From positions 496,001 through 560,000 of the forward strand of contig NZ_JAKMCP010000001.1 of the NCBI RefSeq assembly GCF_022662105.1: a DNA stretch of 64,000 nt, in the 5' to 3' direction. The DNA is from Aestuariivivens sediminis (GTDB taxonomy: Bacteria > Bacteroidota > Bacteroidia > Flavobacteriales > Flavobacteriaceae). The notes below the pieces were generated by a model. It worked only from the letters and a program-made list of their open reading frames with translations. It did not search any database and had not been told where the DNA came from. Positions 28,193-35,996 of this stretch are shown piece by piece (within the stretch, counting starts at the first letter, position 1; every line of letters begins with the position of its first letter). The position numbers and the translations under genes are program-made.

Positions 28193-29755
28193 ATGAAAAA
28201 ATTAATATTTACAAGTCTTCTTTTCTCTTTATTAATTAGTAATGTTTGCTACGCTCAATATTCCTCCCAACAAGTTGATTCTATTATGGGCGATGCAATG
28301 GACAAATTCAATGTTGCTGGAGTAGCAGTTGCAATAGTAAAAGATGGTAAGATAATCCATTCAAAAGGCTATGGTGTTAAATCATCTGTCACAAAAAGCC
28401 CTGTAAATAACCATACTAATTTTGCAATTGCATCAAATAGTAAAGCCTTTACTACAGCGGCACTTGCAATTTTAGTCGAGGAAGGTAAAATAACATGGCA
28501 AGACAAAGTTAAGGATCATATTCCTGAGTTTAAGATGTATAATCCTTATGTAACTGAAAACTTCAATATTCAAGACCTTCTTACGCACAGAAGCGGACTA
28601 GGTTTGGGTATTGGGGACTTAATGTTTTTTCCCGATGGCTCAAGTTTTACGATAGATGATTTATTATCTAGTTTTCAGTATTTTAAACCTGTATCTGCTT
28701 TCCGAACACAGTTTGATTACGATAACTTATTGTATTTAGTAGCTGGTGAAGTTATTAAACGAGTTTCGGGTATGTCATGGGAAGATTTTATATCAGAGCG
28801 AATTTTTAAACCTCTAAATATGGATAACTCATACCCGTCTTTAGATAGAATAACAGATAAAAAAAACTTAGCAAAACCTCATGATGCGAATTCAGGAACA
28901 TTAAAAGTCCTACCTGATTTTCAAGAAATGATAAATGGTGCTGCAGGTGGTATTTATTCAAATGTTGAAGATATTTCAATTTGGATGCTCATGCATTTGA
29001 ATAATGGAAAGTATGGAGATAATTTAGAAAATGAACTATTTACAAAAGAATCACAACGTGAAATGTGGAAAATACACACAGTAACTAATGTTAACAGAAA
29101 TCCACGTTACAATTCACATTTTGCTGGTTATGGATTAGGTTGGCAATTATCGGATATTAAAGGAAATATGAGCGTTTCACATACAGGAGGTCTGCCAGGA
29201 ATGTTATCAAAGACAATTATGATTCCAGATATTAATTTAGGCGTTGTTATCTTAACTAATACAAGTGATGATGGTGCTGGCATTTTTAATTCAGTTTCAA
29301 ACACCATTGTTGATAGTTATTTGGGTTTAAGTGATTTTGGGTGGATAGATAAATATGCAGCTTATTTAATAAGCAGAAAAGAAGATGGAGATGCCGTTTC
29401 TAAAAAAGTATGGGAAAGAGTTGAAAGTGTTGCGGATTCTCATATAAATTATGAAGACTATATGGGTATTTACAAGGATGCTTGGTTTGGCAAGGTGGAA
29501 GTTTTTTTAAAAGGGGATAAATTGTGGATGAAATCACATAAATCACCAAAACTTAATGGGGAAATGTTTTTTTATAGAGCAAATACATTTGCCGTTAAGT
29601 GGGAATATCAAGATATGAATGCTGATGCTTTTGCAATGTTTTCTTTGAATGAAGAAGGCAAAGCACAAAGTATAAAAATGAAAGGGATATCGCCTAACAT
29701 AGACTTTAGTTTTGATTTCCAAGATTTAGATTTAATAAGAGTTGATACTAATTAA
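28193..29755 (+). CDS. Cassette 8: class C beta-lactamase-like serine hydrolase
   Basis: This 520-residue protein has a signal peptide ending CYAQ. The penicillin-binding/class C fold shows Ser81-x-x-Lys84 (SNSK), Tyr176-x-Asn178 (YDN) and H330-T-G-G, the usual variant of KTG in the esterase/peptidase members. A C-terminal domain of about 110 residues (DYMGIYKDAWFGKVEVF) resembles DUF3471. Such proteins hydrolyse esters or D-amino-acid peptides, and true lactamase activity is less likely given the HTGG variant. Its cassette start GTTAGATGC pairs with end box GCACCTAAC at 8 of 9 positions. Confidence 0.88.
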   Translation: MKKLIFTSLLFSLLISNVCYAQYSSQQVDSIMGDAMDKFNVAGVAVAIVKDGKIIHSKGYGVKSSVTKSPVNNHTNFAIASNSKAFTTAALAILVEEGKITWQDKVKDHIPEFKMYNPYVTENFNIQDLLTHRSGLGLGIGDLMFFPDGSSFTIDDLLSSFQYFKPVSAFRTQFDYDNLLYLVAGEVIKRVSGMSWEDFISERIFKPLNMDNSYPSLDRITDKKNLAKPHDANSGTLKVLPDFQEMINGAAGGIYSNVEDISIWMLMHLNNGKYGDNLENELFTKESQREMWKIHTVTNVNRNPRYNSHFAGYGLGWQLSDIKGNMSVSHTGGLPGMLSKTIMIPDINLGVVILTNTSDDGAGIFNSVSNTIVDSYLGLSDFGWIDKYAAYLISRKEDGDAVSKKVWERVESVADSHINYEDYMGIYKDAWFGKVEVFLKGDKLWMKSHKSPKLNGEMFFYRANTFAVKWEYQDMNADAFAMFSLNEEGKAQSIKMKGISPNIDFSFDFQDLDLIRVDTN

Positions 29756-29758
29756 TTA

Positions 29759-29944
29759 GCACCTAACAATGGCTAAAAGTAATTGCTTGTTCTCCCCTAC
29801 TTCTGAAAATTTGCTAACGCCCCGTTCGCACTTCGTGCTCGTGTCTCTCGGATTTTCAGTTCGGTTTGTATGCGCTCAATGAGGTGCTTAAAACCCTTAC
29901 CTGCGGCAGGCAGGCGCAACTAATCATACACAAACAAGTTGGGC
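29759..29944 (+). repeat. attC-like site 8
   Basis: The left box is GCACCTAAC (29759-29767), with ACCTAAC a perfect RYYYAAC, and the right box is GTTGGGC (29938-29944). The central 53 bases at 29805-29857 are nearly identical to those of site 5. It contains a CCTGCC-type repeat at 29899-29914, inserted before the right arm ATCATACACA. It is the longest site of the array and fills the whole 285-base gap before the sigma factor. Confidence 0.7.
29899..29914. repeat. CCTGCC palindromic repeat copy 2
   Basis: ACCTGCGGCAGGCAGG resembles the repeat at 11612-11631, which has two more bases in the middle. It lies inside attC-like site 8, so this element can insert into the recombination sites. Confidence 0.5.
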
Positions 29945-30040
29945 ATAATATATCTCCAAAGCATATTCTTTTTATTATAATTATCTCATTTGCCTGTAAT
30001 AATTCCTACTTTATACCACTAACTAAAAAAAACAATATTA

Positions 30041-30532
30041 TTGAGTAGCGATTTTTATAAAACATCCATTTTACCGTTTGCTGGAATAATCATCAAATTA
30101 TGTCGAGCGTACACAAACTCGCAAGAAGATTTTGAAGATTATTATCAAGAAGTGTGTTTACAAATTTGGAGGAGTAAAGACAACTTTCGTGAAGAATCTC
30201 AATGGAGCACTTGGGTATATCGAATTTCATTAAATGTGTGCTTGACATTATTGAAAAAAAAGAAAAACAATGTGCAGCATTTTGTTTCTGATTCTATAAC
30301 ATCTGCAGAAACCGAAGACAACCACGCGTTTTCAGACGAATCTCTAAATTTATTATACGATGCTATTAGAAAACTATCAGAAATAGATAGAGCGGTTATT
30401 ATGCTGTATTTAGAAGAAAAATCGCAAAAGGAAATTGCTGAAATTACAGGAACAAACCCCAATAATATTGGTGTACGAGTTAAAAGAATTAAAATTAGAT
30501 TAAAAAAAATATTAGATGGAAAAATCTATTGA
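30041..30532 (+). CDS. Cassette 9: ECF-type RNA polymerase sigma factor
   Basis: This 163-residue protein starts at TTG 30041. No ATG fits the full region 2, whose first helix begins FYKTSILPFAGIIIKL. Region 2 continues with DFEDYYQEVCLQIWRS and STWVYRISLNVCLTLL. Region 4 is LSEIDRAVIMLYLEEKSQKE plus a helix-turn-helix. It would direct RNA polymerase to a small gene set, probably including its own cassette. It overlaps the next gene by 17 bases, and that gene is then its likely membrane-bound controller. A transcription factor travelling in a cassette array is unusual. Confidence 0.88.
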   Translation: MSSDFYKTSILPFAGIIIKLCRAYTNSQEDFEDYYQEVCLQIWRSKDNFREESQWSTWVYRISLNVCLTLLKKKKNNVQHFVSDSITSAETEDNHAFSDESLNLLYDAIRKLSEIDRAVIMLYLEEKSQKEIAEITGTNPNNIGVRVKRIKIRLKKILDGKIY

Positions 30533-31172
30533 AAATATATGGAAAGAAGGTTTTCTTAAGAGTGATGCATTAGTAGCACCCCAAATAAATGATCTATACA
30601 ACCAAAAATCAATTCATATCATTGATAAGTTTAAAAGAATGTTTCGCATTAATTTGATTGCAATTGTAGCATTCTCATTTACGTTTTTAGTGATCTCATT
30701 TTTTATAGGTATTCCCATAACAGGTATTATATTTTTTGTAACCCTTTCTGTATTGGTAATTATCAATAAGAAGTTATTAAATGATTTAAATAAAATAGAT
30801 TTTGGTGTTAGTAGTTACCAGTATTTAAAGGTATTTAACCAATGGATTAACAAACAGGTTTCCATCAATAAGAAAATTTCAAGATTTTTGTACCCTATTA
30901 TATTTATATCCATGATTTTGGGGTTTTGGTTTAAAGATGCAGAGGGTATGCCTTTAGGAGAAAGATTAGTAAATGAAGTTCTCAAAAGTTTCCCTGATAT
31001 TTATTTAATATATGGAATCCCACTAATAGGAATTGCAATCGTATTGCTAATCTTAGTTTTACTGGCGCTTTTTGGAGGTCGAATTTATAAATGGGATTTA
31101 AACATAGTTTATGGAAGAATATTCAAAAAACTAGAAGAATTAATGACAGACATAGAAAGTTTAAGAAGTTAA
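30516..31172 (+). CDS. Cassette 9: membrane protein, likely anti-sigma partner
   Basis: This 218-residue protein has four hydrophobic segments (about residues 45-65, 68-85, 125-140 and 163-190) and a soluble N-terminus of about 40 residues that could bind the sigma factor. It overlaps the sigma gene by 17 bases, so the two are translated together. I recognise no named domain and no zinc-binding anti-sigma motif, so the role is inferred from position alone. Confidence 0.75.
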   Translation: MEKSIENIWKEGFLKSDALVAPQINDLYNQKSIHIIDKFKRMFRINLIAIVAFSFTFLVISFFIGIPITGIIFFVTLSVLVIINKKLLNDLNKIDFGVSSYQYLKVFNQWINKQVSINKKISRFLYPIIFISMILGFWFKDAEGMPLGERLVNEVLKSFPDIYLIYGIPLIGIAIVLLILVLLALFGGRIYKWDLNIVYGRIFKKLEELMTDIESLRS

Positions 31173-31273
31173 AACCCATTAAATAAAGTGTTTTTATATA
31201 GATATTTGGAAAAAATAAATTTTAGGTGTAATAATTTTTGATTTGGACCACTAATCAAGAAAACAATAAAATT

Positions 31274-31726
31274 ATGACACTAAAAAACGCCATTAACTTT
31301 CTCGAAAGTTTAAAAACATCGGAAACCAAAAAATCTGAACTTAAGATATATAATCAATTTATTGAGATTCTTATCAAATTAGAAAAAAGAGAATTTAAGA
31401 CAGATGAAATTCAATCTATCGAATTAGAACTTGATAACTTAAATTTAAAATCAAATCCAGAAAACAGTAAAAAGTTCTTCAAAAATGCACTAAGTAAATT
31501 CAAGAGCTTTTTAAAGGATACATTTTCTTTGACTTCCAAGGATTACTATACAAACACAAGTGTAAGTTTAGGAATATTATTTGGCGTTGTAGTTGGAGTG
31601 CTTATAGGTGAACGTTTTGAAAGGTCTTTAGGAATTTCCTTTGGCATCTGCATGGGACTGTTTATTGGAACCTATATCGGTTGTCGTATGGATGCTCAAG
31701 CGAAAGCAGACGGAAATATGCTGTAG
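31274..31726 (+). CDS. Cassette 9: glycine-zipper membrane protein
   Basis: This is a 150-residue protein from ATG 31274. An upstream TTG in the same frame at 31238 would add 12 poor residues. The first 95 residues are charged helices (NFLESLKTSETKKSELK). The C-terminus carries two helices rich in spaced glycines (GILFGVVVGVLIGERF and GISFGICMGLFIGTYIG), a glycine-zipper pair. Function is unknown. It sits 101 bases after the anti-sigma-like gene with no attC-like site between them, so it appears to share the same cassette. Confidence 0.7.
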   Translation: MTLKNAINFLESLKTSETKKSELKIYNQFIEILIKLEKREFKTDEIQSIELELDNLNLKSNPENSKKFFKNALSKFKSFLKDTFSLTSKDYYTNTSVSLGILFGVVVGVLIGERFERSLGISFGICMGLFIGTYIGCRMDAQAKADGNML

Positions 31727-31825
31727 TTAACAGCTATTCAAAAATTTCTCTTACCAAATAACTCAATATTCTTTTTTTAAAATTTAATAGCCGAATACTT
31801 TTCGACCAGAAAAACACATCCTAAA

Positions 31826-33211
31826 ATGAAAACAATAGCATTTGCATTTCTATTATCGATTCTAAATGTTTACTCTCAAGATATCTCCGGAGATTGGAGC
31901 GGAACAGCCAAAAGAGGAGATAAATTAATCACATTCGTTTTTAATATCGAACTGGAAAACGCTACTTATTCGACCACAATGAGTGTCCCTAACTTTAGAA
32001 TTTCTGGTATAAAACCTTCAGCTACAACTTTTACAAACGGAGCGTTAATAATTGATGGATCAAATGTTGGGATGTCTTATGAGGCAGAATTCAATAATGA
32101 ATTACATCAATTTGAAGGGACTTACAAAGAAGGAGGTTTAGTAATGCCTCTAAATTTAAAAAAAGGTGCTGTAAAAATAGTAGACCAACGAAGACCTCAA
32201 GAACCTGTAAAGCCTTACCCTTATTATGAAGAAGAAGTAGTCTTTAAAAACAGTGAAGCAAATGTTTTATTGGCCGGAACATTAACCTTCCCAAATAAAA
32301 ACGGAAAATTTCCAGTTGTAATCTTAATCAGTGGAAGTGGTCCTCAAGACAGAGATGAAACGTTTATGGGGCACAAACCCTTTTTAGTATTGGCAGATCA
32401 TCTTACAAAGAAAGGCATTGGTGTATTGCGTTTTGATGACCGTGGTCAAGGCGAATCTACAGGTGATTTTGGAAGTGCAACAACAGAAGACTTTTCTAAA
32501 GATGTATTGCATGCAATTGCCTATTTAAAAACCAGAAAAGATGTAGACAAAAAGAATATTGGTTTAATTGGGCATAGTGAAGGTGGTATTATCGCACCTT
32601 TGGCAGCTAATAACTCTAAGGATGTTGCATTTATGGTGTTGCTTGCCTCTACTGGAATTTCAGGAGCAGAATTATCTGTAATGCAGTCTAAAACATTAAG
32701 AGAGTTTCCGGTTAAAGATGAAGAAGCTTATGAAAAAAACACAAGAAAAGCCATTGCAATTGTAACCTCGAATAAAAGTGAATCAGAAATTGAACAAGAA
32801 TTGACGACACATTATAATGATTTTTTAATACCAATTTTAGCTTCTTTAAATGTGCCAGAAGAAAAAATCAATTTATTTATAGAAAGACAAGTAAAATCAA
32901 GTATAAAGCCTTGGTCACGCTATTTTTTACAGTACAATCCGTCTGTCGAAATTGAAAAATTACAAATCCCCGTTTTGTCCTTAAATGGCAGTAAAGACAC
33001 CCAAGTTAATGCAAAAATAAATCAAAATGGAATACGTCAGGCTTTAATTAAAGGTGGAAATAAAGATTACAAAATAATAGAATTAAAAGGTTTAAATCAC
33101 TTTTTCCAAGAGTGTAAAATAGGAAAGATGGATGAATACAGAAAAATAGAGCAAACATTTTCTCCAATTGCTTTAAAAGAAATTTCTAATTGGATTCTTA
33201 AAAGGATTTGA
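31826..33211 (+). CDS. Cassette 9: secreted alpha/beta hydrolase
   Basis: This 461-residue protein has a signal peptide ending NVYSQ. A beta-rich N-terminal domain (DISGDWSGTAKRGDKLITFV) is followed by an alpha/beta hydrolase with the oxyanion segment ILISGSGPQDRDE, the GHSEGG elbow with Ser251, and LKGLNHFFQE with the catalytic His. Related bacterial proteins are esterases or peptidase-like hydrolases. The substrate is unknown. It is the last gene of the 3.4-kb cassette 9 and is followed by the attC-like site at 33248. Confidence 0.87.
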   Translation: MKTIAFAFLLSILNVYSQDISGDWSGTAKRGDKLITFVFNIELENATYSTTMSVPNFRISGIKPSATTFTNGALIIDGSNVGMSYEAEFNNELHQFEGTYKEGGLVMPLNLKKGAVKIVDQRRPQEPVKPYPYYEEEVVFKNSEANVLLAGTLTFPNKNGKFPVVILISGSGPQDRDETFMGHKPFLVLADHLTKKGIGVLRFDDRGQGESTGDFGSATTEDFSKDVLHAIAYLKTRKDVDKKNIGLIGHSEGGIIAPLAANNSKDVAFMVLLASTGISGAELSVMQSKTLREFPVKDEEAYEKNTRKAIAIVTSNKSESEIEQELTTHYNDFLIPILASLNVPEEKINLFIERQVKSSIKPWSRYFLQYNPSVEIEKLQIPVLSLNGSKDTQVNAKINQNGIRQALIKGGNKDYKIIELKGLNHFFQECKIGKMDEYRKIEQTFSPIALKEISNWILKRI

Positions 33212-33247
33212 ATAAATCCTAAGAATTTTGTAGAATCAAAATTCTAA

Positions 33248-33379
33248 GCACAACAACATGCACAAGTAATAGCGGTTTGAGTTAGCACCCAAACCGTTTT
33301 TTCGTTTAAATAAAGTATATTGCTATCCGAAAAATAGTCGAATTAAATCCGCTACTGCTCATACACAAACACCTTGGCA
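33248..33379 (+). repeat. attC-like site 9
   Basis: The left box is GCACAAC (33248-33254) and the right box CTTGGCA (33373-33379), where the first base is C and not the usual G, so this site may be inactive. The inner arms GTAATAGCGG and CCGCTACTGC pair, and a CGGTTTG/CAAACCG hairpin lies between them. Confidence 0.65.
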
Positions 33380-33381
33380 AC

Positions 33382-33858
33382 ATGCAAAAAAATGAACTGA
33401 AAATGAACTTTAGAAAAGCGTCAGAAATGGATATTTCAATAATTGTGGAAATGATTGCGGATGATGAGCTTGGAAAAAAAAGAGAAAACTTCCAGAACCC
33501 TTTACCAAAAGAATATTTGAATGCCTTTAAAAAAATTAACTCTGACGAAAATCAAGAATTAATTGTTGTAGAAAACGAAAAATCTGAAATTATTGGAACC
33601 TTACAGTTATCATTCATTCAATATCTGACTTATCGTGGCGGAATTAGAGCGCAAATTGAAGCGGTAAGAATTAGAAAAGATAAAAGAGGACTCGGAATTG
33701 GAAAAACAATGTTTAAGTGGGCTATAAATAGAGCCAAAGAAAGACATGCGCATTTGTTACAATTAACGACTGACAAAACGCGACCGACAGCGATTAAATT
33801 CTATGAAGATTTAGGATTTAAGGCCACTCACGAGGGAATGAAAATGCATTTAAAATAA
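33382..33858 (+). CDS. Cassette 10: GNAT-family N-acetyltransferase
   Basis: This 158-residue protein is one GNAT domain. It shows the start FRKASEMDISIIVEMI, strand 4 IEAVRIRKDKRG, the acetyl-CoA pyrophosphate loop RGLGIG, then AINRAKERHAHLLQL and the closing FYEDLGFKATHEGMKMHL. A second ATG at codon 8 could be the true start, although the first lies only 2 bases after the 7-base boundary box. The substrate is unknown. Such enzymes modify small molecules or proteins, and GNAT genes are frequent cargo in integrons. Confidence 0.88.
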   Translation: MQKNELKMNFRKASEMDISIIVEMIADDELGKKRENFQNPLPKEYLNAFKKINSDENQELIVVENEKSEIIGTLQLSFIQYLTYRGGIRAQIEAVRIRKDKRGLGIGKTMFKWAINRAKERHAHLLQLTTDKTRPTAIKFYEDLGFKATHEGMKMHLK

Positions 33859-33868
33859 AGAAAAGCCA

Positions 33869-34026
33869 GTTGCTAACAAGGTATAACTGCAATTACAGCG
33901 GATTCGACCACCCGTCGACTGCGCTCAGGGCTGGCTGAATCCTTGGAATTGCTAAGGCCAGTGTTTAATCTGAAAATAATCGCTAATTTAATCCGTAACT
34001 GACGGTTATACGAGGCCGTAAGCCAC
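33869..34026 (+). repeat. attC-like site 10
   Basis: The left box is TTGCTAAC (33870-33877) and the right box GTAAGCCAC (34018-34026), where GTA replaces GTT. The arms GTATAACTGCAATTAC and GTAACTGACGGTTATAC pair over most of their length, then GCGGATTC and GAATCC enclose the centre. The long stem is well kept although the right box is altered. Confidence 0.7.
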
Positions 34027-34038
34027 AAACTGAAAACA

Positions 34039-34533
34039 ATGAAATTTAAATTATTGCTTATACCAATATTTGCGCTTTTCGTGTCATGTTCAAACCAAAC
34101 AGGATTTGACAGAGATAAAGAAACAAAAGCGATTTTAGAGTTGCATAACTTGCAGCGAGATTATCATTTTAACAAAGATTCCATTTCCTTTGCTAATCTG
34201 CTTTCCAAAAACTTTATTTCAGTCAACAAAGGAATCATTTCAAGGCCAAAAAAAAGCGAAATTATTTCAAGATACAATAATTACTTTTCATCGGTTGAAT
34301 TTGTGAAATGGGACGATATTTCAGAACCTGTAATCAAATTTTCTGACGATGGAACCCTTGCCTATACCATAGTGAATAAAATTGTGAAAATCACTTATAA
34401 TAACGAGAAAGGAGAAACAATTGAAGGAGAAACTCATTTTGCATGGACAGCCATTTATAGGAAATATGGTAATGAATGGAAAATTGACTGCTTAACATCA
34501 ACTGAAGAACATCAGAGCATAGAAAAGAATTAA
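34039..34533 (+). CDS. Cassette 11: NTF2-like lipoprotein
   Basis: This 164-residue protein has a lipoprotein signal (ALFVSCSNQ). The body has the NTF2/DUF4440 pattern: a first helix AILELHNLQRDYHFN, a strand with LSKNFISVNKG, and the closing WTAIYRKYGNEWKIDCLTS. It is related in fold, not closely in sequence, to the cassette 4 protein, so two of eleven cassettes carry this fold. The ligand or substrate is unknown. It is the last gene before the array ends. Confidence 0.82.
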   Translation: MKFKLLLIPIFALFVSCSNQTGFDRDKETKAILELHNLQRDYHFNKDSISFANLLSKNFISVNKGIISRPKKSEIISRYNNYFSSVEFVKWDDISEPVIKFSDDGTLAYTIVNKIVKITYNNEKGETIEGETHFAWTAIYRKYGNEWKIDCLTSTEEHQSIEKN

Positions 34534-34535
34534 AA

Positions 34536-34600
34536 GCCAGTGTTAGCCACTGGCTCTAATCCATGCATTGCCGGCAAAATGCTAAATGTCATTCAACAAT
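34536..34600 (+). repeat. Right-edge remnant of an attC-like site
   Basis: GCCAGTG (34536-34542) and CACTGGC (34548-34554) form a hairpin around TTAGC. GTTAGCCAC at 34542-34550 nearly repeats the cassette 11 boundary GTAAGCCAC in direct orientation. TAATCCATGCATTGC and TGCTAAATG then resemble the left half of the other sites, but no right half follows. The array appears to break off here. Confidence 0.5.
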
Positions 34601-34691
34601 TAATTATAGTATTCACCCCCCACATGTAATTCGATTACAGATATTAAGTTTTTATCCTTAACTTCGACTTAATTGAGCACAACCAAAAATC

Positions 34692-35996
34692 ATGGAACAT
34701 ATCGTTATCATCGGAAATGGCATCTCGGGGGTTACCGCAGCGCGTCATATAAGAAAACTTTCCGATAAACAGATCACCCTTATCTCGGCCGAGTCCGATT
34801 ATTTTTTTTCAAGAACGGCTCTGATGTATGTCTATATGGGGCATATGACCTTTGAACACACACAACCTTATGAACATTGGTTTTGGAAGAAAAATAATAT
34901 CACCCTTAAAAAGGGCTATGTCAAGTCGGTTGACGTGAACAGCAAAACGCTACATTTTTCCAATGGCGATCTCATGACCTACGATAAACTGATTATTGCA
35001 ACGGGCAGTAAACCAAATAAATTTGGATGGCCCGGACAAGATTTGAAAGGTGTTATGGGCATGTACCATAAGCAAGATTTAGAATCCCTTGAAAACTATG
35101 CCCCTGATAACAAGGTATGCAAAAGGGCTGTTATTGTTGGCGGTGGTCTCATTGGGATTGAACTTGCCGAAATGCTTCACTCCAGAAATATCCCAGTGAG
35201 CTTTTTAGTTAGGGAATCCAGTTTTTGGAATGGTGTACTCCCTGAAGGCGAGAGTGCTATGATTAACCGACACATAAGAAACCACCATATCGATTTGCGA
35301 TTGCGTTCCAGTTTAAAAGCCATCAAGGCCGACAGGAACGGGAAGGTCAAATCTGTTATTATCGAGGAAACAGGCGAAGAAATTTTCTGCGATTTGGTAG
35401 GGCTAACGGCAGGGGTCTCGCCCAATATCGATTTTATTAAAGGCTCCGGCATTGAAACGCATCGAGGCGTTAAGGTCAATCGGTTTCTTGAAACCAATAT
35501 TCCCGATATCTATGCCATTGGGGACTGCGCCGAACAACGTGAAGCCATTGGGTTACGAAGACCTGTTGAAGCCGTTTGGTATACCGGAAGACTGATGGGT
35601 GAAACGGTAGCCCATACCATTTGTGGCCATCCTAAGCCTTACCAGCCCGGACATTGGTTTAATTCTGCTAAATTTTTTGATATTGAATATCAAACCTACG
35701 GTTGGGTTTTTGCCAATCCCGGAGAACATGAGGCTCATTTTCACTGGAAGCATGAGGATGACACGATATGCATAACCATGAGCTACGATAAACTATCCCG
35801 TAAATTTTTGGGCATAAATACCTTTGGTATTCGAATGCGCCATGAGGTATTTGACCAATGGCTTACCGAAAACAGAGATGTGGATTATGTGATTCAAAAC
35901 CTGAATGAAGCGAATTTCGATCCCGAATTTTACACCCGCTTTGAAAAGGATATTTTACATGCATACCACAGCCAACAGCAAATTGAATCCTTATGA
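34692..35996 (+). CDS. FAD/NAD(P)-dependent oxidoreductase
   Basis: This 434-residue flavoprotein is of the pyridine nucleotide-disulfide type. The N-terminal FAD-binding fold is IVIIGNGISGVTAARHI, ATGSKP follows at about residue 103, the second NAD(P)-binding fold is AVIVGGGLIGIELAEML, and the FAD ribityl site is IPDIYAIGDCAE. It lacks an obvious redox-active Cys pair, so it resembles NADH oxidases or ferredoxin/rubredoxin reductases more than dithiol reductases. It overlaps the membrane polyferredoxin gene by 4 bases (ATGA), so it probably passes electrons from NAD(P)H to that protein. It is the first gene after the cassette array. Confidence 0.88.
   Translation: MEHIVIIGNGISGVTAARHIRKLSDKQITLISAESDYFFSRTALMYVYMGHMTFEHTQPYEHWFWKKNNITLKKGYVKSVDVNSKTLHFSNGDLMTYDKLIIATGSKPNKFGWPGQDLKGVMGMYHKQDLESLENYAPDNKVCKRAVIVGGGLIGIELAEMLHSRNIPVSFLVRESSFWNGVLPEGESAMINRHIRNHHIDLRLRSSLKAIKADRNGKVKSVIIEETGEEIFCDLVGLTAGVSPNIDFIKGSGIETHRGVKVNRFLETNIPDIYAIGDCAEQREAIGLRRPVEAVWYTGRLMGETVAHTICGHPKPYQPGHWFNSAKFFDIEYQTYGWVFANPGEHEAHFHWKHEDDTICITMSYDKLSRKFLGINTFGIRMRHEVFDQWLTENRDVDYVIQNLNEANFDPEFYTRFEKDILHAYHSQQQIESL

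Larger units (their letters stand above)
19444..34600 (+). mobile_element. Integron-like gene-cassette array of about 11 cassettes
   Basis: All genes between these points are on the + strand, are AT-richer than the flanks, and are separated by 65-186 base imperfect palindromes that begin with a box ending in AAC and finish with GTT plus a variable box. Cutting after the G of each GTT gives cassettes of 19445-20395, 20396-22266, 22267-24179, 24180-24849, 24850-25831, 25832-26554, 26555-28165, 28166-29938, 29939-33373, 33374-34018 and 34019 to about 34600. Genes start soon after most boundaries and have little room for promoters, as in integron cassettes. No integrase is in the window. The right end is approximate. 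Confidence 0.8.

Noticed and set aside
28193-29755. Calling the cassette 8 protein an antibiotic beta-lactamase
   Set aside because: It has HTGG in place of KTG and a C-terminal extra domain, typical of esterase or peptidase relatives. Nothing shows resistance.
29866-30048. 60-codon frame ending in a lipoprotein-like segment before the sigma factor
   Set aside because: It begins inside attC-like site 8 and crosses the boundary box. The hydrophobic stretch is AT-driven and no family is seen.
20269-34026. Reading the palindromes as transcription terminators or CRISPR repeats
   Set aside because: They are 65-186 bases long, lack 3' T-tracts and vary in the centre. Spacing is by whole genes, not by short spacers.
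19475-34533. Reading the block as a genomic island moved by a transposon or phage
   Set aside because: No transposase, phage gene, tRNA target or long terminal repeat was found. The boundaries repeat between every gene and follow cassette rules.
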